A stretch of DNA of 64,000 nucleotides from Candidatus Amarobacillus elongatus (GCA_016703545.1 JADJBX010000005.1:248001-312000); one strand, 5' to 3'; positions 44,323 through 54,467 are shown, counted from the first letter of the stretch. Notes: generated by a model not told the origin, from the sequence alone. Program-made: numbers and translations.

Positions 44323-45273
44323 TCAGGCCCGGGCGCGTGCGCCCGGGACGGGCACGCGACGGAGGCAATCAGCGACGACATCGGCGACCGTGGCGCCCTT
44401 CACCTTCGCGCCGGGGCTCATGATGATGCGGTGCCCGAGGGTCACGAGCGCGAGCTCCTTGACGTCGTCCGGGGTGACGAAGTCGCGGCCTTCGAGGAGG
44501 GCGCGGGCCTGGGCCGTGCGGAAGAGCGCGAGCGAGCCGCGGGGGCTGGCGCCGAGGTAGGCGGATTCGTGGTCACGCGTGGCCCGCGCGAGTTCGACGA
44601 TGTACTGCTTGATCAGCGGGTCGACGTAGATTTCGCGGACGCCACGCTGGAGCTGCAGGATCTCATTGGCGTCGGTGACCTGCTGGATGGTGTCGACGGG
44701 ATGATTGACCTGCTGCTGGTCGAGCACGAGGACTTCGTCGGTGGCGCTGGGGTAACCCAGGTGGATGCGGATGAGGAAGCGGTCGAGCTGGGCCTCGGGG
44801 AGGGGGAAGGTGCCCTCGTACTCGATCGGGTTCTGGGTCGCGAGGACCATGAACGGCGCCGGCATCTTGTGGGTGACGCCGTCGACGGTGACCTGGCGCT
44901 CTTCCATCGCCTCGAGCAGCGCCGACTGCGTCTTGGGGGTGGCGCGGTTCACTTCGTCGGCGAGCACGACCTGGGCGAGGATCGGGCCGGGGCGGAACTC
45001 GAACTCCGAGAGCTTCTGGTTGTAGATGGAGACACCCGAGATATCGGAGGGGAGGAGGTCCGGGGTGAACTGGATGCGCTTGAAGGTGCAGCCGGTGGAA
45101 GCGGCGATGGCGCGCGCGAGCATGGTCTTGCCGACGCCGGGGACGTCCTCGATGAGCATATGACCGCCGCACATGAGCGCGGTGATGGCGAGGCGGAGTT
45201 CGCGGTCCTTCCCGACGATGACTCGCTCGACGTTCTCGATGATTCGCTCGGCAACAATCTTGGGGTCTTCCAA
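44323..45273 (-). CDS. MoxR-family AAA ATPase
   Basis: 316 aa from TTG 45273, preceded by GGAG. Walker A is EDVPGVGKTMLARA, Walker B is VVLADEVNRATPKT with the sensor ATQNPIEYEGTFPLPEAQLD, and the arginine finger region includes RFLIRIHLGYP. MoxR AAA+ proteins are chaperone-like ATPases that activate partner vWA proteins, here the DUF58 gene 6 nt downstream. The frame is open further upstream but with no conserved sequence. Confidence 0.92.
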   Translation of the reverse strand: MEDPKIVAERIIENVERVIVGKDRELRLAITALMCGGHMLIEDVPGVGKTMLARAIAASTGCTFKRIQFTPDLLPSDISGVSIYNQKLSEFEFRPGPILAQVVLADEVNRATPKTQSALLEAMEERQVTVDGVTHKMPAPFMVLATQNPIEYEGTFPLPEAQLDRFLIRIHLGYPSATDEVLVLDQQQVNHPVDTIQQVTDANEILQLQRGVREIYVDPLIKQYIVELARATRDHESAYLGASPRGSLALFRTAQARALLEGRDFVTPDDVKELALVTLGHRIIMSPGAKVKGATVADVVADCLRRVPVPGARARA

Positions 45274-45457
45274 GCCATCACTCCGTGGGCGCGGGCCGCG
45301 CCGGGGACCGGGTTCGCGCGGGAATTCGCGAGTGTGCCGGATTATAGCAACCTCCAATTGCGCGCCGGTTAAGGCGGCTGTTCGCGCGGCAACCCCCGGC
45401 GAGGGCCCGCGAAGGTGCGGCGAAGGCCCCCCGGGGTGGCCGTGCTAGCATTCGAGC

Positions 45458-46727
45458 GTGATTCGACCGGGCCTCGTCGCACTGGTGGTGCGCCTCAGTG
45501 GCATGGCGACGTGGGCGGCAATCGGCGCGGTGACGGCGCGCTTTCTCAGTGTCAGCGAACGGGGTGAATATGCGGCGGCGGCGCTGGGCGTGACGGCGCT
45601 CGGGCTCGCGGGCGGGAGCCTTGGGAGCGCCGCAGGGCATTATGTCGCTCGCAGGGAGGCTCCCCTCAGTGCCGTGGCGCGAACGACGACTGCCCTCGCG
45701 CTCGCCACCGCCGGCGTGCTCGCCCTGGCCGGCGCGGCCGTGGGAGCGGCCACGGCGGCGGCCCTCGATGGGCATCCTCGTGGCGCTGGCGGTGGTGCCG
45801 GCGGTCCTGCGGAGCGCGCTCGCCGCGCTCCTGCTCGCGGAGGGGCGCGCCGTCCCCTATTCGCTTTCGGGCTACATCACGGCGTACGCGGGATTGGCGC
45901 TGATCGCGGCGTGGCTGTGGGAGCCCGCGCATCGCACGCCGGAGCAGGCGATGGCGATGTGGACGATCGCGCACTTCGTCTCCCTCGCGGTGCTGCTCTG
46001 GTGGGGGCGGCACTGGTGGGGCACGGGGGCCGCGCGCGAAACGGGGCTGGCGCGGGCGATCGTGCGCTTTTCGACGCCCGCGATCGGCGGGTCCGTGGTC
46101 GGCTTCCTCAACGCGCGCGCCGACCTCTTCCTTGTCGCGGCGTTCGCGGGGGCGGCCGAGGCGGGCCTGTATTCGGCGGCCACTGCCGGGGCCGAGGTGC
46201 TGCTCGCATTTTCGGCGAGCGTGCCGCTGGTGCTGTACCGGCGCATCGCGAAGGCGACATCGGACGAAGCGGCGGAGTGGACCATCCACGGCGCGCGCCG
46301 CAGTGTCGCGATCGCGGTCGGGGGCAGCATTGTCACGGTCCTCGCGGCGCCGCTGGCGATCACGATCATCTTCGGGGAGCGGTACGAACCGGCCGCGAAC
46401 GCCCTGCGCATCCTCGCGGTGGCGACGGCGGTACTGGCGCCGCAGGCGGTGCTGGGGACCTACTTCGAGGCGCACGCGGGGCGGCCGGGAGTGGGATTCG
46501 CGATCAAGGGGGTGATGGCGGCGGCGGACATCGTGCTCTGCGTGGCGCTCATCCCGGCGTGGGGCATCGCCGGAGCGGCCGTCGCGTGCCTCGCGGCGTA
46601 TTCGGCGGGCACCATCCTCTATATTGCGCTGTTCCGGCGCGCGACCGGCACGACGGCGGTTCGCCTGCTGCGGTGGGTGGCGTTGGGCCACGCCGGGGGC
46701 GCGCGGGTCTCGCACGCCGAAAGCTGA
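45458..46727 (+). CDS. Polysaccharide flippase-like membrane protein (frameshifted)
   Basis: About 423 aa across two frames, joined near 45767 (GATGGGCAT; one extra G restores the frame). Membrane helices are spread along the whole length, with ILYIALFRRAT near the end, and the pattern resembles the MATE/Wzx-type oligosaccharide flippases. The GTG start is 6 nt behind TAGCAT (leaderless). Two SGNH-like genes follow after 52 nt, which suggests a polysaccharide or glycan function for this block. Confidence 0.72.
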
Positions 46728-46779
46728 CGCGCGCCCGGGAGGGTGATGCGCAATTCACGCTTGCCTTATCATCCGAGCC

Positions 46780-47562
46780 GTGAAGGTGCTGCGACTGGCC
46801 AACAGCAATGACCGCGCGCTCGATCTCCCCGAGCACCAGCGGTCGTGGAAGATCGCGGAAATGGCGCTCTCCGAGGCGATTGGCGAGCCGGTCGAGACGG
46901 TCGTGCGCGAAATCTGGCCTTCGGACCAGCTCCCGGACCTGATCGAGACATGGATCCAGCGATACGAGCCGGACCTCGTGTTCTTCAAGGTGAACGCCTA
47001 TTGGACGGGGTACGAGTCCGTGCCGTTGCGCATCGAACGCCGCCTGGGCCGCTTTGGCAAGCGGCTCGGGAAGGTGGGCAAGGACGTGGCCGACCGTCCC
47101 GTGGGGGACGCGGGCGCGTTCAAGCTGGGGCGGCTGGTGCTCCTTCGCACGGTGGGCGGGGACACATACTTCACGACCGACTACGTGCTGAAGTTGATGG
47201 AAGCGTGCCTGCGGCGGATCATCGCGCACGAGGAGATCGTGGTGACGGTCGAAGGCAGCTCCGGGCGAACATCCGGGGCCTACGGGTGGGGCGGATTGGA
47301 ACGACGCCGCAGAGGGCAGGAACGGATGTACGCGGGGATGCAGCGGATGTGCCGCGAGATGCGGATCGCGTTCGACGGCTCGGGGACCGTCATGGCGGAG
47401 CGGGAGCAGGCGCACATGCGTGGCGCGGACAGCCTGCATCGCGGTGTCGAAGGGCAGCGGGAGCAGGGGCTGAACCAGGGCGCGCAGATGGCGAGGGCAT
47501 GGCTCGCGGCGCACGGTGCGTCGGGGGCGAACGCGGCGCCGGGCCGCACCTCGGACGGGTGA
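46780..47562 (+). CDS. SGNH-hydrolase-like protein, copy 1
   Basis: 260 aa. The N-terminal strand KVLRLANSND replaces the GDS motif of SGNH esterases. The stretch YEPDLVFFKVNAYW corresponds to the fold's central Asn-containing block, and the C-terminal D-x-x-H motif is in ADSLHRGVEGQREQ. The missing first Ser makes an esterase role uncertain. GTG 46780 is 7 nt behind TATCAT. It overlaps the next gene by 4 nt (GTGA). Confidence 0.68.
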   Translation: MKVLRLANSNDRALDLPEHQRSWKIAEMALSEAIGEPVETVVREIWPSDQLPDLIETWIQRYEPDLVFFKVNAYWTGYESVPLRIERRLGRFGKRLGKVGKDVADRPVGDAGAFKLGRLVLLRTVGGDTYFTTDYVLKLMEACLRRIIAHEEIVVTVEGSSGRTSGAYGWGGLERRRRGQERMYAGMQRMCREMRIAFDGSGTVMAEREQAHMRGADSLHRGVEGQREQGLNQGAQMARAWLAAHGASGANAAPGRTSDG

Positions 47563-48317
47563 AGGTTCTTCGCCTCGGGCAGAGCGACCAGCGCATCGGG
47601 GGTGTGCCGGAGCACGCGCGGACGTGGTACGTCGCGGGCGAGGTGCTGGCGCGCGCCACGGGCGAACCGGTGGAGACGGTGCTGCGCGAGATCTGGCCCG
47701 AACCGTCGCTCCCGGACCTCGTGGATCGCTGGATCGAGCGGTACCAGCCGGACCTCGTGTTCATGAAAACGAACGACTACTGGGTTTGCACACAGTCGGT
47801 GCCGTTGCGGCTGCAGCGGAAGTTCGGCCGCCCGGGGAAGTCGGCCGGGGCGCTGGGCAAGCGGATGGCGGACGTGCCGCGCATCGCGCACACGCGGCTG
47901 TTCAAGGCCGGGCGGCTGGCGATGCTGCGCACGATCGGCGGCGACCGCTACTTTGAACCCGAGGACGTGGTGGCGACGCTGGAGGCGTGCCTGCGGCGCA
48001 TCGTCACGCACGAGGCAGTCGTCCCCGTGGTCTCGGGCAGCGTGGGCATGCTGCACCCGCCGTACGGGTGGGGCGGCGAAAGGCAGGCGATCGCCCGGCG
48101 GACGGCGGTGCACGAAGGGATGGCGAGGGTCTGCGCGCAGCTGCACGTGGCCTACACGGGCCGGGCCGGGGTGATTGGCAAGGACGAATACGCCGGGCTC
48201 ATCGGCGGCGACGGGCTGCACCGCAACGAGGCGGGGCAGCGGGCGGCCGGCGAGGCGGAAGGCGAACAGATGGTGCGGGCCTGGCTGGCGGCGCGCGAAG
48301 GCCGCGTTCCGAACTAG
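47559..48317 (+). CDS. SGNH-hydrolase-like protein, copy 2
   Basis: 252 aa paralogue of the preceding gene, with about half of its residues shared by eye. The shared blocks are EPVETV-REIWP, LPDL-D-WI-RYQPDLVF, LRTIGGD-YF and EACLRRI. The N-terminus (VLRLGQSDQR) has a Ser where copy 1 has Ser-Asn, and the C-terminal D-x-x-H is in GDGLHRNEAGQRAAG. GTG start overlaps the upstream stop by 4 nt. Its stop overlaps that of tetR convergently by 4 nt. Confidence 0.68.
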   Translation: MKVLRLGQSDQRIGGVPEHARTWYVAGEVLARATGEPVETVLREIWPEPSLPDLVDRWIERYQPDLVFMKTNDYWVCTQSVPLRLQRKFGRPGKSAGALGKRMADVPRIAHTRLFKAGRLAMLRTIGGDRYFEPEDVVATLEACLRRIVTHEAVVPVVSGSVGMLHPPYGWGGERQAIARRTAVHEGMARVCAQLHVAYTGRAGVIGKDEYAGLIGGDGLHRNEAGQRAAGEAEGEQMVRAWLAAREGRVPN

Positions 48318-48889
48318 CGCGAGCGCACGGCGTCGAGGAAGAGGAGCGCGAGGCGCTCCTTGATGCCCTCGGCGGGCATGGAGCGGCGGAGTTCGAGGTA
48401 GGTCATGAAGAAGGCGTCGAGGAAGGCGGCGAGGAAGGCCGCGGGCATGTCGGTGCGAAAGGCGCCGGAGGCCTGGCCACGTTCGAGCACGCCGGCCATG
48501 AGCTGCTGCAGTTCGAGGCTGCGGTCCGCGGGCATGCAGTCCGGGGGGATACCGCCGGAAAAGATCGCGTGAAAGAGGCCGCTGTTCGCCTCGGCATGTT
48601 CACAGGCGGCGTGGATGATGGCCGCGACGGCTTCGGCCGGGTCGGCGAGCGAGCTTGCCTGCGCGACGATGGCCGTGCCGCGGGCCACGAGCCGGTCGAG
48701 GACGGCGGCGAGAAGGTCGTCCTTGGTGGCGAAGTTGCGGTAGATGGTGCCCACGCCCAGGCCGGCGCGCTCGGCGACGGTCTTCATCTCCGTGGCGAGG
48801 CCGAGCTCGGCGAAGACGGCCTCGGCGGCATCGATGAGGCGTTCGCGATTGGCACGCGCGTCCGCACGCTCGGGGACCCCGGCGGTCAT
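48314..48889 (-). CDS. TetR/AcrR family transcriptional regulator
   Basis: 191 aa. The N-terminal helix-turn-helix (about residues 15-60) has LIDAAEAVFAELGL, then VAERAGLGVGTIYRNFATKDDL. The C-terminal half is the helical ligand-binding domain; its inducer is unknown. Divergent from the MMPL exporter, with a perfect palindrome between them, so it most likely represses that gene and perhaps its own. GAGGAGAA precedes ATG 48889. Confidence 0.92.
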   Translation of the reverse strand: MTAGVPERADARANRERLIDAAEAVFAELGLATEMKTVAERAGLGVGTIYRNFATKDDLLAAVLDRLVARGTAIVAQASSLADPAEAVAAIIHAACEHAEANSGLFHAIFSGGIPPDCMPADRSLELQQLMAGVLERGQASGAFRTDMPAAFLAAFLDAFFMTYLELRRSMPAEGIKERLALLFLDAVRSR

Positions 48890-48933
48890 GTGATTCTCCT
48901 CACAGAGCGCATCCTAAAGGGGCCGCCACTCGC

Positions 48934-48966
48934 TTGACCAGAACCGGAATTCCGGTTCACGCTAAG
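48934..48966 (+). promoter_or_regulatory. Palindromic operator in the MMPL promoter
   Basis: GAACCGGAATTCCGGTTC at 48941-48958 is a perfect 18-bp palindrome. It lies just after a TTGACC -35-like box (48934-48939) and before the exporter start, where a bound TetR would block RNA polymerase. The -10 hexamer is not clear. Assignment to the neighbouring tetR gene is an inference from position. Confidence 0.68.
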
Positions 48967-49001
48967 TGTCGAGTTTTTATAGCAACGCCATGGAGGCGCA
49001 G

Positions 49002-51227
49002 ATGGCCAACCGCAAGACCCCGAATACCTCAAGCAAGCCGTTCCTCGAGCGCTGGGCGCGGTTCTCGCACCGCCGGAAGTGGTTCGTGATCGGGGGATGG
49101 GTGGTCGTGCTCATCGGCCTCATCTTCGCCGCGAACACGATGGGCGGCGCGTACGACAACAGCTTCAAGCTGCCGGGCTCGGAATCGCAGGCGGGCTTCG
49201 ACCTGCTGGCCGAGCGCTTCCCCGCGCGCTCGGGCGACTCGGCGGACGTCGTGTTCGAGGCGCCGGGCGGCATTCGCCAGCCGGACATCCAGGCGCGCAT
49301 CGAGAAGCTCCTCGCGGATGCGCAGGCGCTCCCCGGCGTGGTCGCGGTCGAATCCCCGTTCGGCCAGCAACCCGGGATGATCTCGCAGGACGGGACCATC
49401 GCCCGCGCGTCCGTCATCTTCGACAAGCGCGCGAACGAAGTGGATCTCGAAGTCGCGAAGGAGCTCGTGACGCTCGTGGACGCGGCGGCGGGCAATGGCC
49501 TCCGCACGGAGACGGGCGGCGACATCATCTTCATGACGGAGCAGCCGGAGTTCGGCTCCGAGGCGATCGGCCTCCTGGCGGCGATGGTGATCCTGTTCAT
49601 CGCGTTCGGTTCGCTGATCGCGATGGGGCTGCCCATCGGCGCGGCGCTGTTCGGCATCGGTAGCGCCTTCGCGGTCATCGCGCTGGCGGCGAACGCGCTC
49701 TCGTTCCCCGAGTGGACGGGCGCGTTCGTGGGCATGATCGGGATCGGCGTGGGGATCGACTACGCCCTGCTGGTGGTGACGCGCTTCCGCGAAGGCCTCC
49801 ACCACGGGCGAACGGTGGAAGACGCGGTCGTGCTCGCGGTAACGACGGCGGGACGGTCGGTCATCTTCGCGGGCGTTGTCGTGACGATCGCGTTCTTCGG
49901 GCTGTACGCGATGGGGATCCCGTTCCTCGCCGCGGCGGGCACAAGCGCGGCGATCTCGGTCGCCATCGCCGTCCTCGTCTCGCTCTTCCTGATGCCGGCG
50001 ATGCTCTCGATGGTTGGCAAGCGGGTCGACAGCCTGAAGGTGCCGTTCCTGCATTCGACCGAAGGGGTGGACCCGAAGAGCGGCTGGTACCGGATGGCGA
50101 AGGCGATCCAGCGGCGGCCGCTTCCCTACGCGCTGGCGGCGGTGGCGGTGCTGCTGACGATCGCGTCGCCGACGCTGGCGATGGACCTTGGCTTCACCGA
50201 CGCCGGCAACGGCCGCGAGGAGCTGCACACGCGGCGGGCGTACGACCTCCTGGCGAAGGGCTTCGGCCCGGGCTACAACGGGCCGCTGATGGTGGTGGTC
50301 GAAAACGGCGCGGGCGTCCAGGGCGATGCGACGCGCATCCAGGAGTCGATTGCGAAGGGCGAAGGCGCCATCGCGGGCGACGTGGCGTTCGTGTCCTCGC
50401 CGATCCTGAACCCGGACGGCGATACGGCGATCGTGATCGTCTACCCCTCGACCTCGCCCCAGGACCCGGGGACGAAGCAGCTCGTCCACGACCTCCGCGA
50501 TGACGTGCTACCGCCGCTGGTGAAGGGCACGAACACGCAGGCGCTGGTGGCGGGCGGGAACGCGGCGTTCATCGACATCGGCGACCAGATCGGCTCGCGG
50601 ATGCCGCTGCTGTTCGTTGGCGTCATCGGCCTGAGCTTCATCCTGCTGATGACGGTGTTCCGCTCGGTGCTGGTGGCGCTGAAGGCGGCCATCATGAACC
50701 TGCTCTCGATCAGCGCGGCGTACGGCGTGCTCGTGGCGGTCTTCCAATTCGGGTGGGGCGCGAACCTGCTCGGCATCGAGAAGGGGCCGATCGAGGTGTT
50801 CCTGCCGATGATGATGTTCGCCATCCTCTTCGGGCTGTCGATGGACTACGAAGTGTTCCTCATCAGCCGCATCCGCGAGGAGTACGTGCGCACGGGGGAC
50901 AACGCGACCGCCGTGGCGCACGGCCTGGCGGCGACCGCGCGCGTCATCACGGCGGCGGCGGCGATCATGATCGCGGTCTTCCTCGCGTTCGTGCTCGGGC
51001 CGGAGCGGTTCGTGAAGGAGATGGGCATCGGTCTCGCGACGGCGATCTTCGTGGACGCGACGATCGTTCGCCTGGTGCTGGTACCGGCGACAATGGAGCT
51101 TCTCGGGAACGCGAACTGGTGGCTCCCGGGGTGGCTGGACCGGCTCCTGCCGCACCTGAATGTGGAGGGCGTTTCGGACCACAACATGCCGCAGGTGGCG
51201 GGTTCGCCCGCGGGCGGCGCGAAGTAG
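49002..51227 (+). CDS. MMPL family transporter (RND superfamily)
   Basis: 741 aa. There are about 12 membrane helices in two halves, each preceded by an external loop. The conserved MMPL segments GIGVGIDYALLVVTRFREG and FGLSMDYEVFLISRIREEY are in the two sterol-sensing-like cores. These proteins export lipids, fatty acids or drugs using the proton gradient. The start is placed at ATG 49002 because GGAGG precedes it by 5 nt; GTG 48966 and ATG 48990 are also in frame. Likely repressed by the divergent TetR. Confidence 0.92.
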   Translation: MANRKTPNTSSKPFLERWARFSHRRKWFVIGGWVVVLIGLIFAANTMGGAYDNSFKLPGSESQAGFDLLAERFPARSGDSADVVFEAPGGIRQPDIQARIEKLLADAQALPGVVAVESPFGQQPGMISQDGTIARASVIFDKRANEVDLEVAKELVTLVDAAAGNGLRTETGGDIIFMTEQPEFGSEAIGLLAAMVILFIAFGSLIAMGLPIGAALFGIGSAFAVIALAANALSFPEWTGAFVGMIGIGVGIDYALLVVTRFREGLHHGRTVEDAVVLAVTTAGRSVIFAGVVVTIAFFGLYAMGIPFLAAAGTSAAISVAIAVLVSLFLMPAMLSMVGKRVDSLKVPFLHSTEGVDPKSGWYRMAKAIQRRPLPYALAAVAVLLTIASPTLAMDLGFTDAGNGREELHTRRAYDLLAKGFGPGYNGPLMVVVENGAGVQGDATRIQESIAKGEGAIAGDVAFVSSPILNPDGDTAIVIVYPSTSPQDPGTKQLVHDLRDDVLPPLVKGTNTQALVAGGNAAFIDIGDQIGSRMPLLFVGVIGLSFILLMTVFRSVLVALKAAIMNLLSISAAYGVLVAVFQFGWGANLLGIEKGPIEVFLPMMMFAILFGLSMDYEVFLISRIREEYVRTGDNATAVAHGLAATARVITAAAAIMIAVFLAFVLGPERFVKEMGIGLATAIFVDATIVRLVLVPATMELLGNANWWLPGWLDRLLPHLNVEGVSDHNMPQVAGSPAGGAK

Positions 51228-51266
51228 CGCACCGTCCGGCGGCGCCGAGCCGACGCGAAATGCACG

Positions 51267-51297
51267 AAGAAGGGGCTCCCGGTGGGAGCCCCTTCTT
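51267..51297. terminator. Bidirectional terminator between MMPL and EF-G-like genes
   Basis: A perfect 14-bp stem (51267-51280 with 51284-51297) with a 3-nt loop and flanking T/A-rich bases (TTTG follows). It lies between two convergent genes, 39 nt after the transporter stop. Confidence 0.85.
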
Positions 51298-51320
51298 TGT
51301 GTGTGACCGGCGGACCGGGG

Positions 51321-53382
51321 TTAGTGGTGCGCTTCCTCGATCGCCTTCTTGTGCTCGGCGGCGACGCGCTGGGCGATCTGCCCCGGCACTTCGCCGTAGT
51401 GGTCGAATTCGAGTTCGAAGCCGCCGCGGCCCTGGGTGATGGAGCGAAGGTCGCTGGCATAACGCTGGACCTCGGCGAGCGGGACCTCGGCCTCGATCAC
51501 GGACATGCCGCCATCGGGGTTGATCCCGTGGATCTTGGCGCGCTTGGTGTTCAGGTCGCTGACGATGTCGCCGGCGTTGAGTTCCGGGGCCTGCACGCGG
51601 ATGGTCATCACCGGTTCGAGCAGCTGCGGGCCGGCGGCGGCGACCGCCTCCTTGAGCGCCTGCGAAGGCGGCGAGCTTGAACGCCATTTCGCTTGAATCG
51701 ACGGGGTGGTGCTTGCCGTCGAAGAGGACGACCTGGCAGTCGGTGAGTTCGTACCCCGCGAACACACCCGCCGTCGCGGCCTCCATGATCCCCTTCTCGA
51801 CGGCGGGGATGAACTCCTTGGGCACGGCGCCGCCGACGACCTTTTCGGTGAACTGGAGGCCCGAGCCGCGGGGGAGGGGGTTGAGCTCGATGACGACGCG
51901 GGCGTACTGGCCGTGACCGCCGGTCTGCTTCTTGTGCGTGTAATCGCCGCTGCCCTTTTTCGCGACGGTTTCGCGGTAGGGAACGCGCGGCAGGGTGAGC
52001 TCGACTTCGACGCCGAACTTCCGCTTGAGCCGCTCGACGGTGACATCGAGGTGGGCGTCGCCGAGGCCGGCGAGGATGACCTCGGCGGTGGACGGATCGC
52101 GGCTGAGGCGCAGCCCCGGGTCCTCCTCGACCAGGCGCTGAAGGCTGGGGCCGAGCTTGTCGACGCCGGCCTTCGAGGTCGGGTGGACGGACATGCTGTA
52201 GACGGGGCTGGGGAACGCGATCTCGGGCAGCATGAACTGGTGCTCGCGGGCGCAGAGAGTGTCGCCGGTGGCGGTGGCCGCGAGCTTGGCCACGACGCCG
52301 ATATCGCCGGCGCGGAGCTCCGGCACGGCGATCTGTTCCTTGCCCCGCTGCACGTACAGGGTACCAAGGCGCTCGTCGGCGCCCTTGTTGGCGTTCCAGA
52401 CGTGGGAATCGGCCTTGAGCACGCCGCTGATGACGCGCAGGTAGGTCAGCTTGCCGACGTACGGGTCGGCGGCGGTCTTGAACACCTGGGCGGCGAGCGG
52501 ACCATCGGGCGCGGCCGTGAGGCGCTCGTCGCCCGCCTCGAACGGGTCGCGGTCGGCGGGCGAAGGGCCGCTGAAGGCCACGTTGTGCAGCACCTGGCGG
52601 ACGCCGATCTGGCGCGCGGAGGAGGCGCACACGACGGGGAAGATGAGGTTGTGGTCGAGGCCGCCGTGGAGCACGCGGCGGAGTTCGTCCTCGGTGAGCT
52701 CTTCGTCGGCGAAGTACTTCGTCATGAGCTCTTCGTCGGTTTCGACGATGGCCTCGATGAGGCGGGCGCGGAGCTCGTTCGCTTCCTCTTCGAACTCGGC
52801 CGGGATCGGCACCTCGTCGCCGGCTTCGCCGACGTACGCCTTCAGGTGGAGGAGGTCGATGACGCCCTTGAAGGACTCGTGCGCGCCGAGCGCGATCTGC
52901 AGGGGGGCGACCTTCGGGCCCCAGCGGCGCTGCAGCTGGTCCAGCACCTGTTCGAAGTTGGCGTTTTCGCGGTCCATGCGGTTGACCACGAGCATGCGTG
53001 GCAGGCCGAGGCGCTCGGCGATGTTCCAGGCGCGGTCGGTGCCGACTTCGGGCCCGGAGACGGCATCGACGAGGATGAGGGCCATGTCGGCGGCGCGGGC
53101 TCCGCAGATGACCTCGGAGATGAAGTCGGCGTAGCCGGGGGTATCGACGATGTTGATCTTGCGGCCTTCCCACTCGACGGGGAGGAGGGAGAGGTTGAGG
53201 GAGAACTTCCGCTTGTGTTCGTCTTCGTCGTAGTCCGAGACGGTGTTGGCATCGGAAACGGAGCCCATACGGGTGGTAGCGCCACTGACGAAGAGTGCGG
53301 CCTCTCCGAAGGTGGTCTTGCCGACGGACCCATGACCCATGAGGACGACGTTGCGGACGTCCTCGGTGGCATAGACTTTCAT
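51321..53382 (-). CDS. EF-G-like translational GTPase (frameshifted)
   Basis: About 687 aa with one frameshift near 51670. G1 is GHGSVGKTTF, G3 DTPGYADF and G4 NRMD. The order G domain, domain II (VGKLTYLRVISGVLK), III, IV (GHGQYARVVIELNP) and V matches EF-G. The G1 variant and the shortened G domain insert place it with the EF-G-like (FusA2 type) group rather than the housekeeping EF-G. The frame change follows DSSEMAFKLAAF; the rest (QALKEAVAAAGPQLLEPVM to AIEEAHH) is in another frame to a stop at 51321. GGAGGG lies 8-9 nt before ATG 53382; a TAGAAT box about 60 nt upstream is a candidate -10. Confidence 0.85.
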
Positions 53383-53558
53383 AGACGGCACCCTCCAGTT
53401 CGATAGACGAACACGCCGCGTATCGCGGTGTCCCGGGATTCTAGGCTTTCGGGAGAAGGCGTCTCAAGGGAGGGTTGGCGGGTGCGAAGGGGGCGTCTGG
53501 CCCTGTTTACGGCGTTGCAACGGATCCGGCCAGGGCCGCATGTCCGGCGGACGGCGCC

Positions 53559-53589
53559 AAAACGCCCGCCGGGAGTGAACCGGCGGGCG
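53559..53589 (-). terminator. Terminator of the TPR protein gene
   Basis: A 10-bp stem (53563-53572 with 53580-53589) and 7-nt loop followed on the minus strand by four T (53562-53559). It lies about 33 nt past the stop of the TPR gene. Confidence 0.82.
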
Positions 53590-53621
53590 CTGGATGGTGC
53601 GTGACGAAACGGAACGGGGGC

Positions 53622-54467
53622 CTAATCGAAGCCCTCGTCGTCCTGCTGGATGTCGACATCGACGCCTGTACCGTCCATGTCGGCGTTGTCGTCGTGCCAG
53701 CCGGTCTCTTCCTCTTCGGTGTCGTCGGCCTCGTCGTCGTCGCCGTAATCGAGGTCTTCGCCGCGCAGGAGGCCCTTGCGGGTGTAGGCGCGCACTTCCG
53801 CGTTCGACCGGACGGCCTGTGGGAAGCTGACGCGGCCGATCATGGCGGGGGCCTGGAAGGTCTCGCGGATCATGACGCGGACGTCGCCGGTGGCGAGCAG
53901 GGCGGCGCTGTACTGGTTGCCGGCTTCCATCATCTTCGACAGGCGAAGGCCGATGCGGGGCTCGACCATGCCGATGTACTCGCCGCTCATGTTGACGACG
54001 TTGACCGCGTTGCCCTGCACCTGGAGGTCGACGAGGTCGCCGGCGTCGAGGAGGGCGGCGGTTTCGGCGTTCACGGCCTGGAGCGTCGCGACGGCGGCCT
54101 TGCCCGATTCCTCGATGAAGAGGCGGGTGTCGAGCTGGCTCGGGGCCGCGGCGGAGGCGGCGGAATCGCGCATCGTGCCGAGACGATCGAGGTTGCGGCG
54201 CGCGATCGTGTTCGTCGGCTCGATCTCAAGGGAGCGGCCGTACGACTTGCGCGCCTCGCTCACCTGCCCGACCTCGGAGAGCGCCTTGCCGAGACGGTTG
54301 TAGGCCTCGGCTTCCTCGCCGAAGACGCGGATGAACTCGCGGTTCACGGAGACGGCCTCGTCCCAGCGCGAACTTATGGCGAGCTTCACGGCCTGGTCGC
54401 TCATCTGCTTGCGAAGCCGGGCGCGTTCGTCCGGCGGGAGTGAATCGATGTTGGGTTCGTTGCTCAT
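53622..54467 (-). CDS. TPR-repeat protein with acidic tail
   Basis: 281 aa from ATG 54467. Residues 20-105 form about two TPR motifs (AYNRLGKALSEVGQVSEARKSY is the clearest). A beta-rich middle domain (VDLQVQGNAVNVV to ATGDVRVMIRET) has the NAVNV-x-x-x-G-x-x-IGMVEPRIG pattern that resembles a HIRAN-like fold. The last 35 residues are strongly acidic (DDDEADDTEEEE). No signal peptide, so cytosolic. Similar to proteins often seen in Chloroflexota; function unknown. Divergent from the YkgJ-like gene. Confidence 0.8.
   Translation of the reverse strand: MSNEPNIDSLPPDERARLRKQMSDQAVKLAISSRWDEAVSVNREFIRVFGEEAEAYNRLGKALSEVGQVSEARKSYGRSLEIEPTNTIARRNLDRLGTMRDSAASAAAPSQLDTRLFIEESGKAAVATLQAVNAETAALLDAGDLVDLQVQGNAVNVVNMSGEYIGMVEPRIGLRLSKMMEAGNQYSAALLATGDVRVMIRETFQAPAMIGRVSFPQAVRSNAEVRAYTRKGLLRGEDLDYGDDDEADDTEEEETGWHDDNADMDGTGVDVDIQQDDEGFD

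Noticed and set aside
51321..53382. Programmed frameshift in the EF-G-like gene
   Set aside because: No slippery heptamer or downstream structure was seen, and similar breaks occur in many other genes of the window.
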